Origin: Athripsodes cinereus
Taxonomy: Eukaryota > Arthropoda > Insecta > Trichoptera > Leptoceridae
DNA: 64,000 nt
Assembly: GCA_947579605.1 (NCBI GenBank)
Contig: OX388325.1
Location: forward strand, 5,637,572-5,701,571
Direction of reading: 5' to 3'
Shown here piece by piece: positions 55,095-64,000 of this stretch; position 1 is the stretch's first letter; each line of letters opens with the position of its first letter. The notes below the pieces were generated by a model, which saw nothing but the letters and a program-made list of their open reading frames with translations, had not been told where the DNA came from and made no database searches. Made by a program: the position numbers and the translations under genes.

Positions 55095-55481
55095 AGCCAG
55101 TCTTTTTAGCCCTACGTATGAGCCACAGTTCATGTCTCTCTTCAGTTGGTCCATATATGCTTCTCTTGGTCGGCCTCTGCCATTTGTCCCCTCGGTCTTA
55201 CCCTCTGCGATGGCGATGAGTAGTCCTGGATGCCTGATGTTGTGGCCAATCCAGTTAGCTCGTTGTTGGCTGATTCCCTTAAGGAGTTGCCTTTTTTCGC
55301 CTACCCTGGTTAATACTTCTTCATTTTCAACGTGCTCCGACCAATGGATCTTGAGCATGCGTCTGTAGCACCACATCTCAAAGGCCGCCAACTGTCCACT
55401 TTCACTCTTGCTGATGGTCCATGTCTCACAACCATAAAGCAGAATGCTCCATACAAAGGCTTTAGTAAGGTTCTTCCTTAC
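55095..55481 (-). mobile_element. Family M LINE (right part)
   Basis: Minus-strand frame with FEMWCYRRMLKIHWSEHVEN, RVGEKRQLLKGISQQRANWI, NIRHPGLLIAIAEG and RGRPREAYMDQLKRDMN. It runs into the long-TIR element at 55,094 and continues at 52,058. It is the RTE-like C-terminal region. Its 5' side ends at 55,481, directly before the duplicated zinc-finger unit. Confidence 0.85.
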
Positions 55482-55859
55482 GCTACAACAATATCAGAAG
55501 GATTTTATTGAGTAGAAAGAGGTAAGTGATATCAGCTACCTACATGAATTACTTATATACTCAGTAAAAAAATTACTAGCGTGTAAAAGGTATCAAAGTG
55601 ATCCTTAAGACATCTAAGTATTGATCTTCCAAACCCTGCAGCTGATTTATTTCTAAGGACTGAAGACCTTTGAGAGAACAGGCACAAATCTAGTAGGTGC
55701 TGGATGAAAAGTAATGAAAGAGATATAAGAATTTTACTTACATGTATTAGACACTCAACAATTACAATATTAGAAATAATAGAAGATAAAAATAATAAAC
55801 ACATATGAATAATTAAAGTATTACAAATATAAGGAATATATTAAAGATTGGAAGATATT

Positions 55860-56520
55860 AGAGTAATTTTTTTCTTCCATCCAAAGACCTTGCCTACCTC
55901 GACTTCTAGGTGAAGTCAATTATGGGATTTTGTCTTAAACCTAAAACCTGAAAGATATTCAAATTTTTGTGTGAGCTACTTCCTTTGATTTGTTACTTAT
56001 ATACTTATATTTCCACATTTTGTGAGTCGATGCAAAGACGTTTCATGTTCATTCATGCAGAATCTGCACAAGTACATGTCTGATGATTTCATTATTGCAT
56101 GTCACAAGTACATGTTTGTTAGTCAATACTCTGGAGAGAGTTCTTAGGTTCTCTTTGTTAAATGTGAGGATGTCTCTACTTCTCTTTGGCGAGAAACCTT
56201 CCATTAGGTTATTTATTTATTTATTGTTCAATTCACGGCAAACATTGTCATTTACAAGATATATACATATATAAACACACATACATATTAATTGGTGTAA
56301 AGGAATTCATGTTAATAACCTAAGTGATAACAAAAAAAAGCAACCAAATATTATCAATATAAACATCCATATTAAAACAAAAGATACAGAACAGTCCCAC
56401 AATACTGCAAATAATATTAAAAAAAATACAATATATATGTCTGAGCATCAGTAGGCAAGCACTTGCAACAACAACCAAGAGGAGCAAATCTGACCAATAC
56501 CAATAAGTTAGGTACTTCTA
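55860..56520. other. Downstream flank of gene 1, with a LINE tail
   Basis: TTATTTATTTATTGTTCAA at about 56,210 followed by A-rich DNA to about 56,430 looks like a minus-strand LINE 3' end; it is repeated in units 2 and 3. No gene was supported here; the short open frames are not conserved domains. Confidence 0.35.
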
Positions 56521-56613
56521 TTGGTATGCACCTGCAGCACAAACCCGGCTATCACTATGTTATTGGCATACTTTTGTCCTGGTTTTGTAAAACAGTTATT
56601 CAATGTTTTTTTT

Positions 56614-56853
56614 TCAGATATTAGAGATAGATTGTGCCAGTGTGCACGCATCGGGTATGAAAGACAAACTGAGTGTTATGTGTGTGTGGCGATTCGAACC
56701 ATGTGCAGGGCATCTCAGATGGGCATGCATCAGTGTATTGTGGTAATGTAGAATAGCCATCGGCGTCGTTATATCTATACACTCAAAAGATTTTTCACCA
56801 CTGTGAATTCTTTTGTGTATTATCAAATCAGAAGTCTGTATTTATAAATTTTT
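56614..56853 (-). pseudogene. Out-of-frame remains of further fingers, unit 1
   Basis: Downstream of the gene's stop the minus strand still encodes IIHKRIHSGEKSFEC, and just after the linker GEKP a displaced CMKKF can be read in another frame. A small deletion removed the start of a 14th finger and put the rest out of frame. The same lesion is at 60,375-60,614, so it predates the duplication. Confidence 0.65.
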
Positions 56854-58338
56854 TCATACAGGTTTTTCACCACTGTGGATCCTTTTATGACTCTGCAAAT
56901 GATGAGACCGGCTAAATTTTTTCATGCAGATATAACACTCAAAAGGCTTTTCGCCGCTGTGAATCCTTTTATGTCTCTGCAAATCAGAAGACCGTATAAA
57001 TTTCTTCATGCAGATATTACACTCAAAAGGTTTTTCACCACTGTGAATCCTTTTATGTGTTACCAAATGAGATGATCCTAAGAATTTCATCATGCAGATA
57101 TTACACTCAAAAAGTTTTTCACCACTGTGAATCCTTTCATGTGTTTTCAAATAAGATAATTCTCTGAATTTCATCTCACAAATATTACACTCAAAAGGTT
57201 TCTCACGACTGTGAGTCCTTTTGTGTCTTGCCATATGAGAAGAATTACTAAATTTCTTCATGCAGATATTACATTCGAAAGGTTTTTCACCCGTGTGAGT
57301 CCTTTTGTGTAATGCCACATGAGAAGAATTACTAAATTTCTTCATGCAGATATTACATTCGAAAGGTTTTTCACCACTGTGAATTCTTTTGTGTATTGCC
57401 AAAGAAGAAGGGTGTTTAAATATCTTCAAGCAGATAATACATTCAAAAGATTTTTCATCACTGTGAATCTGTTTATGTGTCTGCAAATAAGAAGACCGGC
57501 TAAATTTTTTCATGCAGATATTACACTCAAAAGGTTTTTCACCACTGTGAATTCTTTTGTGTATTGCCAAAGAAGAAGGGTGTTTAAATGTCTTCAAGCA
57601 GATATTACATTCGAAAGGTTTTTCATCACTGTGAATCTGTTTATGTGTCTGCAAATAAGAAGACTGGCTAAATTTTTTCATGCAGATATTACACTCAAAA
57701 GGTTTTTCACCACTGTGAATCCTTTTATGTCTCTGCAAATCAGAAGACCGTATAAATTTCTTCATGCAGATATTACACTCAAAAGGTTTTTCACCACCAT
57801 GGATCCTTTTATGTCTCTGAAAATGAGAAGACCGGCTAAATTTCTTCATGCAGATATTACACTCAAAAGGTTTATCACCACGGTGAATCACACTATGCTT
57901 CTTCATATTGCTTAAAGAACTGAAGTTTTCGAATGAAGTTGTACTTGCACTGTTGTCATGTAATTTTTTTGTCGACCTCCTCTTGCTGCTTGTATTGTGA
58001 ACATTTGTACTCGTTTCCTTTACACGTGTTGGACCTGGTGGACACTCTGTAAGTGGGGAAGATGTGCTAGCCATTGTTATATTGTTGATTCTCTCGCATT
58101 CAACTTTTATATCTGGTTCATGTATATCAATATCACCATACGGAACTGCATATCCAATGTCACAACTTTTTTCCTCCACAGGTTCCTGTTTCACTACGAC
58201 ATTCGGCAAAAAGGCTTCTATATTGTCATCCTTAGTGACACATATTTGCATGTCACGCAAGACGCATTGATCCTGTTTACAATTTGCAATGTTGTGTTCA
58301 CCAGAACTGGTTTCCTCCATCATTTTATGTATTTTCAT
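56854..58338 (-). CDS. C2H2 zinc-finger protein, 12 fingers (copy 1)
   Basis: About 494 residues from the ATG at 58,336-58,338. The open frame continues to 58,359, but the codon there is TTG; a better-context ATG is four or five codons on (…KMMEETSS). The N-terminal 150 residues are acidic and low-complexity, with VKQEPVEE and IKVE, SUMO-consensus-like. A degenerate finger (FENFSSLSNMKKHSVIH, no CxxC) precedes 12 canonical fingers of the form FECNICMKKF…H-x3-H joined by HSGEKPFEC linkers. Fingers repeat in pairs (QTHKQIH/IHKRIH twice) and RSSDLQRH occurs twice. No ZAD, BTB or KRAB. Inferred nuclear DNA-binding regulator. It ends early by frameshift after finger 12. Confidence 0.85.
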   Translation of the reverse strand: MKIHKMMEETSSGEHNIANCKQDQCVLRDMQICVTKDDNIEAFLPNVVVKQEPVEEKSCDIGYAVPYGDIDIHEPDIKVECERINNITMASTSSPLTECPPGPTRVKETSTNVHNTSSKRRSTKKLHDNSASTTSFENFSSLSNMKKHSVIHRGDKPFECNICMKKFSRSSHFQRHKRIHGGEKPFECNICMKKFIRSSDLQRHKRIHSGEKPFECNICMKKFSQSSYLQTHKQIHSDEKPFECNICLKTFKHPSSLAIHKRIHSGEKPFECNICMKKFSRSSYLQTHKQIHSDEKSFECIICLKIFKHPSSLAIHKRIHSGEKPFECNICMKKFSNSSHVALHKRTHTGEKPFECNICMKKFSNSSHMARHKRTHSREKPFECNICEMKFRELSYLKTHERIHSGEKLFECNICMMKFLGSSHLVTHKRIHSGEKPFECNICMKKFIRSSDLQRHKRIHSGEKPFECYICMKKFSRSHHLQSHKRIHSGEKPV

Positions 58339-59241
58339 GAACTTGTATGCACACCACAACTTTTCTTACTAGTATTACAGAACTTGTACTACAACACGAC
58401 CACGCAATGTGACGACAATATTGTACTATTTTAACATAATATTAGTATACTCTATGTTGTACTTTGTACTGCACTACACGATTCATTATTTTCTCGATCG
58501 TTCCCATAGAAATAGAATAGATGTTACGATTTAATCTCATTTCAACAAAGAAATCAATTTCACTGTTTTTCGTTATATTCGATTTTTATTATCACCAAAA
58601 TAAATTTGCTTTTATCTGCGTGTTTACCTTTATGCACGAACGTGCGTAATGATGTTTTCATTTGCATAAAATATGGAAATCTCGTCTTTGACTCACCACA
58701 AACCACCTCAATTTATTTTCATATCTAGTTTAGTTATACGATCGGATCTTTTCAGATCAAAGATGAAACGAATACCAATATTTGAAATTTTTCCAGTTTA
58801 GTAAGTTATTCTACGTCAAAGCCAACGTAAGCACAGTTAGCATAATAATAGTTAAGAATTGTAAGTAGATGGGACTGAAATAGAATAATATTTTAATCTC
58901 CAAGGGTAAGAACCTTTGTAATCTCCTCACCTCAGACTGTTTATGCTGCAAAAAACTCTCCTTCAAACATTATTAACTTGCTATCATCAAGAAAGCTCCC
59001 TATTCAGTAAAAGACAAAGATTCTTTTTAGTTTAAGATAACAATGCTCGGGAACTATAATATTTTGTGAGCATGTTTCCCTTAAATAAATGCTGCATATT
59101 TTTTACTTCTACTATTTGAAAAAAAAAATTAAAACGAAATAAAGATCTTTCTAAATTATAAAACAATTCGGTGTGCGTCTTTGTAGTGGCAAGAGTAACC
59201 TATCTCGGTTGTTTCTCAGTTTTGGTATGAGAACAGATATA
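58339..59241 (-). other. Upstream flank of gene 1 (probable promoter region)
   Basis: About 900 bp lie between the start codon and the unit boundary. This flank is what unit 0 retains. I could not mark a TATA box or initiator with confidence. The 145-residue plus-strand frame at 57,997-58,434 is antisense to the gene and not credible. Confidence 0.4.
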
Positions 59242-59619
59242 GCTACAACAATATCAGAAGGATTTTATTGAGTAGAAAGAGGTAAGTGATATCAGCTACC
59301 TACATGAATTACTTATATACTCAGTAAAAAAAGTTACTAGCGTGTAAAAGGTATCAAAGTGATACTTAAGACATCTAAGTATTGATCTTCCAAACCCTGC
59401 AGCTGATTTATTTCTAAGGACTGAAGACCTTTGAGAGAACAGGCACAAATCAAGTGGTGCTGGATGAAAAGTAATGAAAGAGATATAACGAATTTTACTT
59501 ACATGTATTAGACACTCAACAATTACAATATTAGAAATAATAGAAGATAAAAATAATAAACACATATGAATAATTAAAGTATTACAAATATAAGGAATAT
59601 ATTAAAGATTGGAAGATAT

Positions 59620-60280
59620 TAGAGTAATTTTTTTCTTCCATCCAAAGACCTTGCCTACCTCGACTTCTAGGTGAAGTCAATTATGGGATTTTGTCTTAAA
59701 CCTAAAACCTGAAAGATATTCAAATTTTTGTGTGAGCTACTTCCTTTGATTTGTTACTTATATACTTATATTTCCACATTTTGTGAGTCGATGCAAAGAC
59801 GTTTCATGTTCATTCATGCAGAATCTGCACAAGTACATGTCTGATGATTTCATTATTGCATGTCACAAGTACATGTTTGTTAGTCAATACTTTGGAGAGA
59901 GTTCTTAGGTTCTCTTTGTTAAATGTGAGGATGTCTCTACTTCTCTTTGGCGAGAAACCTTCCATTAGGTTATTTATTTATTTATTGTTCAATTCACGGC
60001 AAACATTGTCATTTACAAGATATATACATATATAAACACACATACATATTAATTGGTGTAAAGGAATTCATGTTAATAACCTAAGTGATAACAAAAAAAA
60101 GCAACCAAATATTATCAATATAAACATCCATATTAAAACAAAAGATACAGAACAGTCCCACAATACTGCAAATAATATTAAAAAAAATACAATATATATG
60201 TCTGAGCATCAGTAGGCAAGCACTTGCAACAACAACCAAGAGGAGCAAATCTGACCAATACCAATAAGTTAGGTACTTCT
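59620..60280. other. Downstream flank of gene 2
   Basis: Same content as 55,860-56,520: a LINE-tail-like block and AT-rich DNA without a supported gene. Confidence 0.35.
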
Positions 60281-60374
60281 ATTGGTATGCACCTGCAGCA
60301 CAAACCCGGCTATCACTATGTTATTGGCATACTTTTGTCCTGGTTTTGTAAAACAGTTATTCAATGTTTTTTTT

Positions 60375-60614
60375 TCAGATATTAGAGATAGATTGTGCCA
60401 GTGTGCACGCATCGGGTATGAAAGACAAACTGAGTGTTATGTGTGTGTGGCGATTCGAACCATGTGCAGGGCATCTCAGATGGGCATGCATCAGTGTATT
60501 GTGGTAATGTAGAATAGCCATCGGCGTCGTTATATCTATACACTCAAAAGATTTTTCACCACTGTGAATTCTTTTGTGTATTATCAAATCAGAAGTCTGT
60601 ATTTATAAATTTTT
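60375..60614 (-). pseudogene. Out-of-frame remains of further fingers, unit 2
   Basis: Identical in structure to 56,614-56,853: IIHKRIHSGEKSFEC persists out of frame after the stop. Confidence 0.65.
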
Positions 60615-62102
60615 TCATACAGGTTTTTCACCACTGTGGATCCTTTTATGACTCTGCAAATGATGAGACCGGCTAAATTTTTTCATGCAGATATAACACT
60701 CAAAAGGCTTTTCGCCGCTGTGAATCCTTTTATGTCTCTGCAAATCAGAAGACCGTATAAATTTCTTCATGCAGATATTACACTCAAAAGGTTTTTCACC
60801 ACTGTGAATCCTTTTATGTGTTACCAAATGAGATGATCCTAAGAATTTCATCATGCAGATATTACACTCAAAAAGTTTTTCACCACTGTGAATCCTTTCA
60901 TGTGTTTTCAAATAAGATAATTCTCTGAATTTCATCTCACAAATATTACACTCAAAAGGTTTCTCACGACTGTGAGTCCTTTTGTGTCTTGCCATATGAG
61001 AAGAATTACTAAATTTCTTCATGCAGATATTACATTCGAAAGGTTTTTCACCCGTGTGAGTCCTTTTGTGTAATGCCACATGAGAAGAATTACTAAATTT
61101 CTTCATGCAGATATTACATTCGAAAGGTTTTTCACCACTGTGAATTCTTTTGTGTATTGCCAAAGAAGAAGGGTGTTTAAATATCTTCAAGCAGATAATA
61201 CATTCAAAAGATTTTTCATCACTGTGAATCTGTTTATGTGTCTGCAAATAAGAAGACCGGCTAAATTTTTTCATGCAGATATTACACTCAAAAGGTTTTT
61301 CACCACTGTGAATTCTTTTGTGTATTGCCAAAGAAGAAGGGTGTTTAAATGTCTTCAAGCAGATATTACATTCGAAAGGTTTTTCATCACTGTGAATCTG
61401 TTTATGTGTCTGCAAATAAGAAGACTGGCTAAATTTTTTCATGCAGATATTACACTCAAAAGGTTTTTCACCACTGTGAATCCTTTTATGTCTCTGCAAA
61501 TCAGAAGACCGTATAAATTTCTTCATGCAGATATTACACTCAAAAGGTTTTTCACCACCATGGATCCTTTTATGTCTCTGAAAATGAGAAGACCGGCTAA
61601 ATTTCTTCATGCAGATATTACACTCAAAAGGTTTATCACCACGGTGAATCACACTATGCTTCTTCATATTGCTTAAAGAACTGAAGTTTTCGAATGAAGT
61701 TGTACTTGCACTGTTGTCATGTAATTTTTTTGTCGACCTCCTCTTGCTGCTTGTATTGTGAACATTTGTACTTCTCGTTTCCTTTACACGTGTTGGACCT
61801 GGTGGACACTCTGTAAGTGGGGAAGATGTGCTAGCCATTGTTATATTGTTGATTCTCTCGCATTCAACTTTTATATCTGGTTCATGTATATCAATATCAC
61901 CATACGGAACTGCATATCCAATGTCACAACTTTTTTCCTCCACAGGTTCCTGTTTCACTACGACATTCGGCAAAAAGGCTTCTATATTGTCATCCTTAGT
62001 GACACATATTTGCATGTCACGCAAGACGCATTGATCCTGTTTACAATTTGCAATGTTGTGTTCACCAGAACTGGTTTCCTCCATCATTTTATGTATTTTC
62101 AT
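60615..62102 (-). CDS. C2H2 zinc-finger protein, 12 fingers (copy 2)
   Basis: About 495 residues from the ATG at 62,100-62,102 (the frame opens further to a TTG at 62,123). It is identical to copy 1 in translation except for one extra Arg (KETRSTNV versus KETSTNV), a 3-base indel in the low-complexity N-terminus. All 12 fingers, their linkers and the terminal lesion match copy 1, so DNA specificity should be the same. The upstream flank is duplicated too, so expression could be shared. Either a very recent tandem duplication or an assembly duplication. Confidence 0.85.
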   Translation of the reverse strand: MKIHKMMEETSSGEHNIANCKQDQCVLRDMQICVTKDDNIEAFLPNVVVKQEPVEEKSCDIGYAVPYGDIDIHEPDIKVECERINNITMASTSSPLTECPPGPTRVKETRSTNVHNTSSKRRSTKKLHDNSASTTSFENFSSLSNMKKHSVIHRGDKPFECNICMKKFSRSSHFQRHKRIHGGEKPFECNICMKKFIRSSDLQRHKRIHSGEKPFECNICMKKFSQSSYLQTHKQIHSDEKPFECNICLKTFKHPSSLAIHKRIHSGEKPFECNICMKKFSRSSYLQTHKQIHSDEKSFECIICLKIFKHPSSLAIHKRIHSGEKPFECNICMKKFSNSSHVALHKRTHTGEKPFECNICMKKFSNSSHMARHKRTHSREKPFECNICEMKFRELSYLKTHERIHSGEKLFECNICMMKFLGSSHLVTHKRIHSGEKPFECNICMKKFIRSSDLQRHKRIHSGEKPFECYICMKKFSRSHHLQSHKRIHSGEKPV

Positions 62103-63005
62103 GAACTTGTATGCACACCACAACTTTTCTTACTAGTATTACAGAACTTGTACTACAACACGACCACGCAATGTGACGACAATATTGTACTATTTTAACA
62201 TAATATTAGTATACTCTATGTTGTACTTTGTACTGCACTACACGATTCATTATTTTCTCGATCGTTCCCATAGAAATAGAATAGATGTTACGATTTAATC
62301 TCATTTCAACAAAGAAATCAATTTCACTGTTTTTCGTTATATTCGATTTTTATTATCACCAAAATAAATTTGCTTTTATCTGCGTGTTTACCCTTATGCA
62401 CGAACGTGCGTAATGATGTTTTCATTTGCATAAAATATGGAAATCTCGTCTTTGACTCACCACAAACCACCTCAATTTATTTTCATATCTAGTTTAGTTA
62501 TACGATCGGATCTTTTCAGATCAAAGATGAAACGAATACCAATATTTGAAATTTTTCCAGTTTAGTAAGTTATTCTACGTCAAAGCCAACGTAAGCACAG
62601 TTAGCATAATAATAGTTAAGAATTGTAAGTAGATGGGACTGAAATAGAATAATATTTTAATCTCCAAGGGTAAGAACCTTTGTAATCTCCTCACCTCAGA
62701 CTGTTTATGCTGCAAAAAACTCTCCTTCAAACATTATTAACTTGCTATCATCAAGAAAGCTCCCTATTCAGTAAAAGACAAAGATTCTTTTTAGTTTAAG
62801 ATAACAATGCTCGGGAACTATAATATTTTGTGAGCATGTTTCCCTTAAATAAATGCTGCATATTTTTTACTTCTACTATTTGAAAAAAAAAATTAAAACG
62901 AAATAAAGATCTTTCTAAATTATAAAACAATTCGGTGTGCGTCTTTGTAGTGGCAAGAGTAACCTATCTCGGTTGTTTCTCAGTTTTGGTATGAGAACAG
63001 ATATA
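62103..63005 (-). other. Upstream flank of gene 2
   Basis: About 900 bp, nearly identical to 58,339-59,241. Confidence 0.4.
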
Positions 63006-63911
63006 GCTACAACAATATCAGAAGGATTTTATTGAGTAGAAAGAGGTAAGTGATATCAGCTACCTACATGAATTACTTATATACTCAGTAAAAAAAGTTA
63101 CTAGCGTGTAAAAGGTATCAAAGTGATCCTTAAGACATCTAAGTATTGATCTTCCAAACCCTGCAGCTGATTTATTTCTAAGGACTGAAGACCTTTGAGA
63201 GAACAGGCACAAATCAAGTGGTGCTGGATGAAAAGTAATGAAAGAGATATAACGAATTTTACTTACATGTATTAGACACTCAACAATTACAATATTAGAA
63301 ATAATAGAAGATAAAAATAATAAACACATATGAATAATTAAAGTATTACAAATATAAGGAATATATTAAAGATTGGAAGATATTAGAGTAATTTTTTTCT
63401 TCCATCCAAAGACCTTGCCTACCTCGACTTCTAGGTGAAGTCAATTATGGGATTTTGTCTTAAACCTAAAACCTGAAAGATATTCAAATTTTTGTGTGAG
63501 CTACTTCCTTTGATTTGTTACTTATATACTTATATTTCCACATTTTGTGAGTCGATGCAAAGACGTTTCATGTTCATTCATGCAGAATCTGCACAAGTAC
63601 ATGTCTGATGATTTCATTATTGCATGTCACAAGTACATGTTTGTTAGTCAATACTTTGGAGAGAGTTCTTAGGTTCTCTTTGTTAAATGTGAGGATGTCT
63701 CTACTTCTCTTTGGCGAGAAACCTTCCATTAGGTTATTTATTTATTTATTGTTCAATTCACGGCAAACATTGTCATTTACAAGATATATACATATATAAA
63801 CACACATAGGTACATATTAATTGGTGTAAAGTAATTCATATTAATAACCTAAGTGATAACAAAAAAAAGCAACCAAATATTATCAATATAAACATCCATA
63901 TTAAAACAAAA
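63006..63911 (-). repeat. Tandem segmental unit 3, truncated
   Basis: Matches the first 905 bp or so of unit 2 (downstream flank) and stops at AACAAAAG near 63,911, where unit 2 continues GATACAGAAC but this copy reads TATAGGTAGG. A small TAGG insertion near 63,808 also distinguishes it. No zinc-finger coding sequence is included in the window. Confidence 0.9.
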
Positions 63912-64000
63912 GTATAGGTAGGTAATCAAAACAGAGGCGGCCGGCAATATGTATTTGCGGGGGTTCGGTAAAAAAAAAAACATCCTTATAAAGAAATTCT
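63912..64000. other. Sequence beyond the duplication breakpoint
   Basis: Unrelated to the units. It includes GAGGCGGCCGGCAATATG and an A run, and runs off the window. Confidence 0.4.

Larger units (their letters stand above)
55482..59241 (-). repeat. Tandem segmental unit 1 (3.76 kb) with a 12-finger gene
   Basis: Begins GCTACAACAATATCAGAAGG; the next copies start at 59,242 and 63,006. Unit 1 and unit 2 differ by few bases (for example an extra codon in the gene, TAGTAGG versus AAGTGG near 55,690, CTCTGG versus TTTGG at 56,125). The unit comprises a downstream flank, the zinc-finger gene on the minus strand and its upstream flank. Confidence 0.92.
59242..63005 (-). repeat. Tandem segmental unit 2 (3.76 kb)
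   Basis: Second copy of the unit, with the junction AACAGATATAGCTACAAC at its start. This is the uninterrupted form of the junction that carries the nested insertion before unit 1. It differs from unit 1 at a handful of sites and is closer to the partial unit 3 at several of them. Confidence 0.92.

Noticed and set aside
58339..58359. Zinc-finger start at 58,359 (and 62,123)
   Set aside because: The codon there is TTG on the minus strand. The first ATG is 21 bases further in, so the shorter starts were used.
57319..58434. Long plus-strand frames (up to 198 aa) across the zinc-finger genes, repeated at 61,080-62,198
   Set aside because: They are antisense shadows of the repetitive finger codons and track the 84-bp finger period. 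No independent signature.

Overview
This 64-kb window is AT-rich eukaryotic DNA, almost certainly from an insect. The evidence is single-exon tandem C2H2 zinc-finger genes, several clades of non-LTR retrotransposon, tRNA-derived SINEs, hAT/Tc1-type MITEs and frequent taggtacct-like words. The order is not fixed by the sequence. Several LINE tails and the taggtacct words recall Lepidoptera or Hemiptera, but that is an impression. No bacterial operons, rRNA, CRISPR array or canonical tRNA gene was seen.

Layout. Positions 1-22.2 kb are a graveyard of transposable elements (TEs). They hold a terminal-inverted-repeat (TIR) or fold-back element carrying a 21-copy 42-bp minisatellite, a triplicated LTR-retroelement primer-binding-site segment, paired MITEs, SINEs, dead LINE 3' ends, and large hairpins at 10.8, 12.8-13.3 and 19.5-20.1 kb. 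Positions 22,288-27,767 are an intact-looking non-LTR retrotransposon with a 13-bp target-site duplication (TSD). ORF1 has three CCHC knuckles; ORF2 has endonuclease, reverse transcriptase and RNase H. A 1.04-kb hAT-like element with an 8-bp TSD follows at 27.8-28.9 kb.

Positions 29-39.5 kb hold more dead LINE 3' ends, SINEs and four TIR elements. Positions 39,580-40,815 encode an intact 9-finger C2H2 protein (+ strand). Positions 41,496-45,444 are a hAT-type TIR element with a perfect 8-bp TSD. It is filled by a decayed Jockey/CR1-like LINE, itself interrupted by a second LINE fragment.

Positions 50.7-64 kb are the most structured part. Fifteen apparently identical 38-bp repeats abut the diverged upstream flank of a zinc-finger unit whose coding part is not visible. 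Then come two nearly identical 3.76-kb tandem units, each with a 12-finger gene on the minus strand (about 494 aa), and a truncated third unit. A three-level nested insertion (LINE, then a 3.04-kb long-TIR element, then another LINE) sits at the junction before unit 1. The matching junctions of units 2 and 3 are empty.

Host genes likely to be real are the three zinc-finger genes, probably nuclear DNA-binding regulators. Their acidic N-termini carry SUMO-consensus-like peptides. Everything else is best read as mobile DNA at various stages of decay. All alignments here were made by eye, so boundaries are approximate unless a TSD is given.
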